In this document: piece by piece, positions 59,635 through 64,000 of the stretch | Layout of the letters: every line of letters starts with the position of its first letter | Numbering within the stretch: the stretch's first letter is position 1 | Made by a program: the position numbers and the translations under genes | Origin: Microbacterium jejuense | Lineage (GTDB): Bacteria > Actinomycetota > Actinomycetes > Actinomycetales > Microbacteriaceae | Reading direction: 5' to 3' | NCBI RefSeq assembly: GCF_019511665.1 | Contig: NZ_JAEUAW010000006.1 | Coordinates: 124,001-188,000 of the forward strand | Length of the DNA stretch: 64,000 nt | The notes under the pieces: model-generated | What the model saw: only the letters and a program-made list of their open reading frames with translations | Database searches by the model: none | Told to the model about the DNA's origin: nothing

Positions 59635-61419
59635 CTACCCGAACTTGGGCAGCAGCACCGGCGACGTCGTCGAGGGCATGACGCGATAGGTCTTGAGGAC
59701 CTGGGTCATGGCCTTCTGGAACGCGGTCGCGTTGGCCGCAGACGATGTTACCTTCGTCGGCTCGTCGAGCGTGACGACGACCACGTACTCGGGGTCGTCG
59801 GCGGGCGCGAAGCCGACCATCGTCGTGTAGTACACGCCCTGCTTGTAGTGGCCGTTGCCGTCGCTCTTCTCACCCGTACCGGTCTTGCCGCCGATGCGGT
59901 AGCCGGGGATCTCGACAGCCTTCGCGTAGTTCGCCTGCAGGAAGACGTTCTCGAGCATCTCGCGCATCTGCGCGGACGTGCTCTCACTGATGACGCGTTC
60001 GGGCTCGGCCACCTCGGGCTTGACGACGGTGCCGTCGGGCTTCGTGCACGACTCGATGATCTGCAGCGGCATCTTGACGCCGCCGTCGACGATCGCCCCG
60101 TACGCGCGCGCGAGCTCGGGCATGGTCGTCGTGACACCCTGTCCGAACGCGGTGTTGTACGTCGTCTGCGCGCCCCACTCGTCCGCGGGGTAGATGAGCC
60201 CGTTGGCCTCCTGCGGGTACCCGGTGTCGGTGCCTTCTCCGATGCCGAAGCGCTTGAAGTAGTCGTAGCGCGTCTGCTTGTCGACCTTCTCGCTGAACTT
60301 CGAGATGCCGGCGTTCGACGAGTCGATCAGCACGCCCGTCAGGGTGTAGTCGTACGCCGGGTGCTGGAACGAGTCGCGCACCCGCACGCCGCCCGGGAAG
60401 TTCTCCAGGCCGGAGGCCGTGACCGTCGACTCCGGCGTCTGGCCGCCGGCATCGATCACGGTCGCGGCCGTGAGGCCCTTGAACGTCGATCCGGGTTCGA
60501 ACGTGCCACGCATGATCTGGCTGGTGCGATCGTCCTCGTCCGTCGCGTCGACGTCGTTGGGGTCCACGGTGGGGTACTCGGCAGCCGCGCGCACCTTGCC
60601 CGTCTTCACCTCGTACACGAGGATCGCTCCGTGCTGGGCGGCCATGTTCTGCGTCTGCTCGGCGATGAGCTGCTGCAGGTACCACTGGAGGTCGCGGTCG
60701 ATCGTCAGCTGCAGCGTTCCGCCATCGGTGGCCGGGTCCTCCTTCTCGGTGCCCGGGATGATGACGCCGTCCTTGCCCTGCTCGTACGTCAGTTCGCCGT
60801 TCTCGGCCGCGAGGCAGGAGTCCTGGGACTGCTCCAGCCCTTCGAGCGCCTGGCCGTCCGTCCCCATGAACCCGAGCAGATTGCCCGCCACCGCCCCGTC
60901 CGGGTAGGTGCGGGCAGGGTGCTCCTGGCAGTGCAGGTACGGCACTTTGAGGTCGGCGAGGGCACGGAACTGCTCCGTCGAGAGGCCGTTCTTCAGCTTG
61001 GCGTACTGCGTCGCGGAGTCCGCTGCCAGTGCGTCCCCGACGATCTGACGCACCTCTTCGGGCGTCTGACCCGTGATGGCCGCGACGTCGTCCGACACAT
61101 CGGCCCACAGTCGGTACTTCGACTTCTTCTCCAGGACGGCTGTGTCGATCTGGGTGATGAGGAGCGGATCGAGCTGGCAGTCGTACTGCAGAATGCTGCC
61201 GGCCAGGACCTGGCCGTTCGTGTCGACGATCGCGCCGCGCGTGCCGTAGAGCTTCTCTTTGCCGGCGAACGCGACGTTGAGCGAGTCCTTCACGTGCTCA
61301 TCGGCGTTGACGACCTGGATGTCCACGAGGCGGACGACGAACCCCGCGAGCACCGCCAGCACGACTCCGAGGGCCACGACGGTACGGCGGCGGGGACTTC
61401 TCGTGCTTCGTGTCGTCAT
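59635..61419 (-). CDS. ftsI: FtsI, septal penicillin-binding protein
   Basis: The product has 594 residues. One N-terminal helix (about 12-32) is followed by the dimerisation domain (EKLYGTRGAIVDTNGQVLA) and the transpeptidase domain with SxxK in EPGSTFKGLTAA, SxN in DSSNAGISKF and KTG in GGKTGTGEKSDG. It cross-links septal peptidoglycan with FtsW. No PASTA domain. The first codons belong to a local duplication with the intergenic DNA upstream. Confidence 0.97.
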   Translation of the reverse strand: MTTRSTRSPRRRTVVALGVVLAVLAGFVVRLVDIQVVNADEHVKDSLNVAFAGKEKLYGTRGAIVDTNGQVLAGSILQYDCQLDPLLITQIDTAVLEKKSKYRLWADVSDDVAAITGQTPEEVRQIVGDALAADSATQYAKLKNGLSTEQFRALADLKVPYLHCQEHPARTYPDGAVAGNLLGFMGTDGQALEGLEQSQDSCLAAENGELTYEQGKDGVIIPGTEKEDPATDGGTLQLTIDRDLQWYLQQLIAEQTQNMAAQHGAILVYEVKTGKVRAAAEYPTVDPNDVDATDEDDRTSQIMRGTFEPGSTFKGLTAATVIDAGGQTPESTVTASGLENFPGGVRVRDSFQHPAYDYTLTGVLIDSSNAGISKFSEKVDKQTRYDYFKRFGIGEGTDTGYPQEANGLIYPADEWGAQTTYNTAFGQGVTTTMPELARAYGAIVDGGVKMPLQIIESCTKPDGTVVKPEVAEPERVISESTSAQMREMLENVFLQANYAKAVEIPGYRIGGKTGTGEKSDGNGHYKQGVYYTTMVGFAPADDPEYVVVVTLDEPTKVTSSAANATAFQKAMTQVLKTYRVMPSTTSPVLLPKFG

Positions 61420-61471
61420 CTGCTTCTCGTGCTTCGCGTCGTCTCAGTGTGTGCTGGGCCTAGTGTGTGCT
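61397..61471. repeat. Two adjacent short tandem duplications between ftsL-like gene and ftsI
   Basis: 21-base copies at 61397-61417 and 61423-61443 differ at one base. 10-base copies at 61446-61455 and 61462-61471 are identical. The first pair duplicates the ftsI 5' end, the second the ftsL-like 3' end; together they account for most of the 40-base gap. Confidence 0.75.
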
Positions 61472-62059
61472 CGGGGTCGGCAGTCCGTCGGTCATCGGCG
61501 GCGGAGTGTTGCCGACCCCGCCGTCGACCGGATCCGCCACCTCCACAGGCAGTCCTCCGATCGTGGCGTCGGGGACGGTGACCAGCGGCGTGTCGGTGAT
61601 CAGCGCGTTGGCGACGGACCCGCGGCCGATCGCGTCGACCGACGACGACCCCATGGCCACCTCCGACGGCCCGAGGATCGCGCCGTCGCTGAGGCGCAGG
61701 TAGCTGGGAGCCTCGTTGATCACCATGCCGAGCGCCGCCGCGTTCGCGGCGAGGTACTGCGGCGAGCTGAGCCCCGCGACATCGTCGTACAGGATCTGCT
61801 TCTGGTACGTCAGGTCGCGCTGCTGCTGCGAGAGCGTCGACAGCTCGTACGTCCCCTGGGTCGTCATGAGCGAGAGCGACATCTGGGCGGCGGCGATGAG
61901 GAAGGCCCCGGCCACCGCGACGATGCCGTACAGCAGCTTCGGGCGGCGACGGCGGGCGGGTGCCTCGACGATCCGCAGGCGGCGGCGCGGGGAATCCGCG
62001 CGATCCGGCGCCGCGGTGCGACGGGGCAGTCCCTGCGCGCTGAGGGCGGTGGTGCTCAT
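61460..62059 (-). CDS. FtsL-like septum formation protein
   Basis: The product has 199 residues. A basic cytoplasmic N-terminus (about 1-40) is followed by one helix ([20 protein letters not shown]) and a short coiled coil (about 68-110, [20 protein letters not shown]). A polar, Pro/Gly/Val-rich C-terminal half follows. Position between rsmH and ftsI and this topology identify it as the FtsL/septum-formation-initiator position of actinobacteria; sequence conservation in this family is low. It would recruit FtsWI with FtsQ. The start overlaps the rsmH stop as ATGA. Confidence 0.85.
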   Translation of the reverse strand: MSTTALSAQGLPRRTAAPDRADSPRRRLRIVEAPARRRRPKLLYGIVAVAGAFLIAAAQMSLSLMTTQGTYELSTLSQQQRDLTYQKQILYDDVAGLSSPQYLAANAAALGMVINEAPSYLRLSDGAILGPSEVAMGSSSVDAIGRGSVANALITDTPLVTVPDATIGGLPVEVADPVDGGVGNTPPPMTDGLPTPSTH

Positions 62060-63009
62060 ACGTCCTCCCTCACCCGCTCCGCGGCGCGCAGCCGCACGGG
62101 CGTCGCGCGCGGGTTGACGGCGCGCTCCTCGTCGGTGGCGAGCTCGGCTCCCTTGACGAGCAGTCGGAATCGCGGGGCGTGTTCGGGCAGCTCGACCGGG
62201 AGGCCGGCAGGAGCCGTCGAGGCGGAGGCCTCTGCCAGCGCGCGCTTGACGAGCCGGTCTTCGAGCGACTGGTACGACAGCACGACGATGCGACCGCCGA
62301 CCGGAAGGATGCCGAGGGCCGAGGGCACCGCGCGGTCGAGGACCGACAGCTCGCGGTTGACCTCGATGCGCAGCGCCTGGAACACGCGCTTCGCGGGGTG
62401 GCCGGTGCGCTGAGCGGCGGCGGGCGTCGCCGCCTGCAGGATCTCGACCAGGCGCCCGGAGCGCTCGATCGGCGCTTCTGCGCGCGCGGCGATGATGGCG
62501 CGCGCGTAGCGCCCGGCGAGCTTCTCTTCGCCGTAGCGCTCGAAGATGCGGCGCAGGTCGCCCTCGCCGTAGGTGGCGAGGACGTCGGCGGCGGTCGTAC
62601 CGGCGGACTGGTCCATCCGCATGTCGAGGGGCGCGTCCTGCGCGTATGCGAAGCCGCGGTCCGCGACGTCGAGCTGCAGGGACGAGACCCCCAGATCGAA
62701 CAGGATGCCGTCGGCGTGCGCGAAACCGGCCGACGTGACGGCATCCGCGATCCCGTCGTAGACGGTGTGGACGAGCGTGACGCGATCCTCGAAGCGGGCC
62801 AGGCGCTCCCCCGCGATGCGCAGCGCGTCGGTGTCGCGGTCGAGGCCGACCAGGCGCAGGCCGGGGAAGCGCTCCAGGAACGCCTCGGAGTGGCCGCCCA
62901 TGCCCAGCGTCGCGTCGACGAAGACGGCGCCGTCGCGTTGCAGCGCGGGAGCGAGCAGCTCGATGCAGCGCTCGAGCATGACCGGGGTGTGGATGTCGCG
63001 AAGGTTCAT
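62056..63009 (-). CDS. rsmH: 16S rRNA (cytosine-1402-N4) methyltransferase
   Basis: The product has 317 residues from the ATG at 63009 ([15 protein letters not shown]). The SAM-binding parts are [34 protein letters not shown] and [13 protein letters not shown], with [16 protein letters not shown]. The C-terminus has [18 protein letters not shown]. It methylates the ribosomal P-site base. An in-frame start 21 codons upstream is less likely by family length. Confidence 0.97.
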   Translation of the reverse strand: MNLRDIHTPVMLERCIELLAPALQRDGAVFVDATLGMGGHSEAFLERFPGLRLVGLDRDTDALRIAGERLARFEDRVTLVHTVYDGIADAVTSAGFAHADGILFDLGVSSLQLDVADRGFAYAQDAPLDMRMDQSAGTTAADVLATYGEGDLRRIFERYGEEKLAGRYARAIIAARAEAPIERSGRLVEILQAATPAAAQRTGHPAKRVFQALRIEVNRELSVLDRAVPSALGILPVGGRIVVLSYQSLEDRLVKRALAEASASTAPAGLPVELPEHAPRFRLLVKGAELATDEERAVNPRATPVRLRAAERVREDV

Positions 63010-63121
63010 GATGTGCCGGTTCTGCTGTCCGTCCTCCCCCGGTCCTGATCCCCATCCGCTCTGACCTGGCACCGGGGAAGTGTGTCAGGGCGGGAGCGGC
63101 TGGGAGTCGGGGCCTGGGGCG

Positions 63122-63553
63122 TCAGAACAGTCCCGGGATCACCTCCTGCTCCAGCTCGGCGTAGCTCTCTTCGTTGGCCTCGGCGTAGGAGTTCCACGCG
63201 TCGGCATTCCAGATCTCGGCGTGGGCGCCCACGCCGGTGACGACGAGTTCGCGTTCCAGGCCGGCGTAGGCGCGCAGCGGAGGGGGGATGGTGATGCGGT
63301 TCTGACTGTCGGGCTTCTCGGCGCTCGCGCCCGAGAGGAACATGCGCAGGAAGTCCCGCGCCTGCTTGTTCGCGAGCGGCGCCTCGCGGATGCGCTCGTG
63401 CACCCGCTCGAACTCCGCCTCGCTGAAGACGTACAGGCAGCGATCCTGCCCGCGCGTCACGACGACACCCCCACCCAGGTCGTCGCGGAACTTGGCCGGG
63501 AGGATGACGCGGCCTTTGTCGTCGAGCTTGGGAGTGTGCGTGCCCAACAGCAT
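63122..63553 (-). CDS. mraZ: Transcriptional regulator MraZ
   Basis: The product has 143 residues, the usual length, from the ATG at 63553. Two SpoVT/AbrB-like folds contain the paired DxxGR motifs: [17 protein letters not shown] and [18 protein letters not shown]. MraZ forms rings and represses the dcw operon by binding direct repeats before its own gene; three such repeats are seen at 63595-63619. Confidence 0.98.
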   Translation of the reverse strand: MLLGTHTPKLDDKGRVILPAKFRDDLGGGVVVTRGQDRCLYVFSEAEFERVHERIREAPLANKQARDFLRMFLSGASAEKPDSQNRITIPPPLRAYAGLERELVVTGVGAHAEIWNADAWNSYAEANEESYAELEQEVIPGLF

Positions 63554-63594
63554 CGGTACATCACACCCCCTTCGTCCGGCCCCCCGGGTGCTCG

Positions 63595-63619
63595 CCACTT
63601 TACTCCACTCTCCTCCACT
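63595..63619 (-). promoter_or_regulatory. Three MraZ boxes
   Basis: AGTGG occurs three times on the minus strand at 63599-63595, 63609-63605 and 63619-63615, exactly 10 bases apart. They surround a -10-like TAAAGT (63602-63597), so MraZ binding would block polymerase. Confidence 0.75.
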
Positions 63620-63690
63620 TCACCATCGATTCGATGCTGAACGCTCCCTGTGAGCTCCCTGGGGGCGTCGCGGGACCGTGCGCGGGCAAC

Positions 63691-63720
63691 AAAAAAGCAC
63701 CGACCCGAAGGTCGGTGCTT
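63691..63720 (-). terminator. Canonical intrinsic terminator after DUF3040 gene
   Basis: A perfect 11-bp stem (63695-63705 with 63710-63720) with a CGAA loop is followed on the minus strand by a run of T at 63696-63691. It is the only full rho-independent terminator with a long T-run in the window, and it insulates mraZ. Confidence 0.85.
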
Positions 63721-63764
63721 CTGTGCCGTCTCAGACGGCGATGCTGGTCAGAGGGCGGGGACGC

Positions 63765-64000
63765 TCAGCGCTCCTCCTGCCGCTTGTCCCAGCGGTCGTT
63801 CATGCGGTCCATGAACGAAGAGCCGTTGCCCTGCGGCTTGGCAGGCCGCTCGGGTTCGACGCGCGCCTTGGCGCCGCGTCCGGGGGTGATGGCGAGGATG
63901 ACCCCGCCGAGCATCACGACGAAGCCGATGACCCCGACGGCGATGATCTGCAGCGAAACGCCCATGATCAGTCCGCCGATGCCCAGCAGCACGAGGATGG
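63765..64000 (-). CDS. DUF3040 membrane protein, 5' end cut by window edge
   Basis: About 78 C-terminal codons are visible. Two hydrophobic stretches (ILVLLGIGGLIMGVSLQII and GVIGFVVMLGGVILAI) are followed by a basic, polar tail ending MDRMNDRWDKRQEER. DUF3040 genes commonly lie just upstream of mraZ in actinobacteria, and the visible pattern fits. The family's N-terminal part (an SEHEQRLLEEME-like start) lies outside. Function unknown. Confidence 0.75.
   Translation of the reverse strand, partial: ILVLLGIGGLIMGVSLQIIAVGVIGFVVMLGGVILAITPGRGAKARVEPERPAKPQGNGSSFMDRMNDRWDKRQEER

Noticed and set aside
1..64000. tRNA, rRNA, CRISPR arrays, riboswitches
   Set aside because: No cloverleaf with a conserved T-arm, no regular spaced repeats and no recognised riboswitch core was found on reading both strands; a covariance-model scan would be decisive.

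Overview
The window looks like a chromosomal segment of a high-GC actinobacterium of the family Microbacteriaceae, probably Microbacterium or a close relative. The basis is the strong GC bias, GTG and TTG starts, the actinobacterial qcrCAB/ctaCDEF respiratory set, SepF, Wag31-type DivIVA, a division cluster without ftsA, and many genes preceded by a TANNNT box 6-7 bases before the start codon (leaderless transcription). I see no tRNA, rRNA, CRISPR array, insertion sequence or prophage. No gap between genes exceeds 300 bases.

Region by region. 1-10101 holds accessory and housekeeping genes on the minus strand: a truncated sensor kinase, a GIY-YIG-like protein, ribosomal protein S1 (rpsA), a PH-domain membrane protein with a 55-residue partner, a run of metabolic oxidoreductases, a YchJ-like protein and a DksA-like protein. 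10358-14707 is a tight four-gene operon for a surface nonulosonic (sialic-type) acid: a polysialyltransferase-like protein, a CMP-nonulosonate synthetase fused to a HAD phosphatase, a short NeuB and a second putative glycosyltransferase. 14878-20906 has a 5'-3' exonuclease, a two-component system with a nearby SHOCT protein sharing a palindromic operator, a PHP phosphoesterase, a small membrane protein and trpD. 21103-30055 is the respiratory supercomplex: ctaE-qcrCAB on plus and ctaC-ctaD-ctaF on minus, with a rhodanese and a PP2C phosphatase between them. 30224-43932 carries erpA, an M20 peptidase, a DUF3043 protein, pyrD, nrdR, hisD, a membrane protein, dnaE, an ECF-type sigma factor with a CU044_5270-type membrane protein, DinB, GNAT and Nudix genes.

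43946-64000 is the division and cell wall (dcw) region, read on the minus strand from high to low coordinates: DUF3040, mraZ, rsmH, ftsL-like, ftsI, murF, mraY, murD, ftsW, murG, murC, ftsQ, ftsZ, yggS, sepF, yggT, divIVA, lspA and a pseudouridine synthase. It makes lipid II, builds the septum and polar cell wall, and matures lipoproteins such as the ctaC product. Two departures stand out. No murE lies between ftsI and murF. An oppositely oriented two-gene module (membrane protein plus YtrA-type GntR regulator, with a perfect 8+8 inverted repeat over its promoter) sits between murG and murC.

Main leads: the nonulosonic acid operon, the GntR module inside the dcw cluster, the two-component operator GTACTCC-N4-GGAGTAC present twice, and the very high density of leaderless promoters, three of which reuse the stop codon of the gene before as the start of the -10 box.
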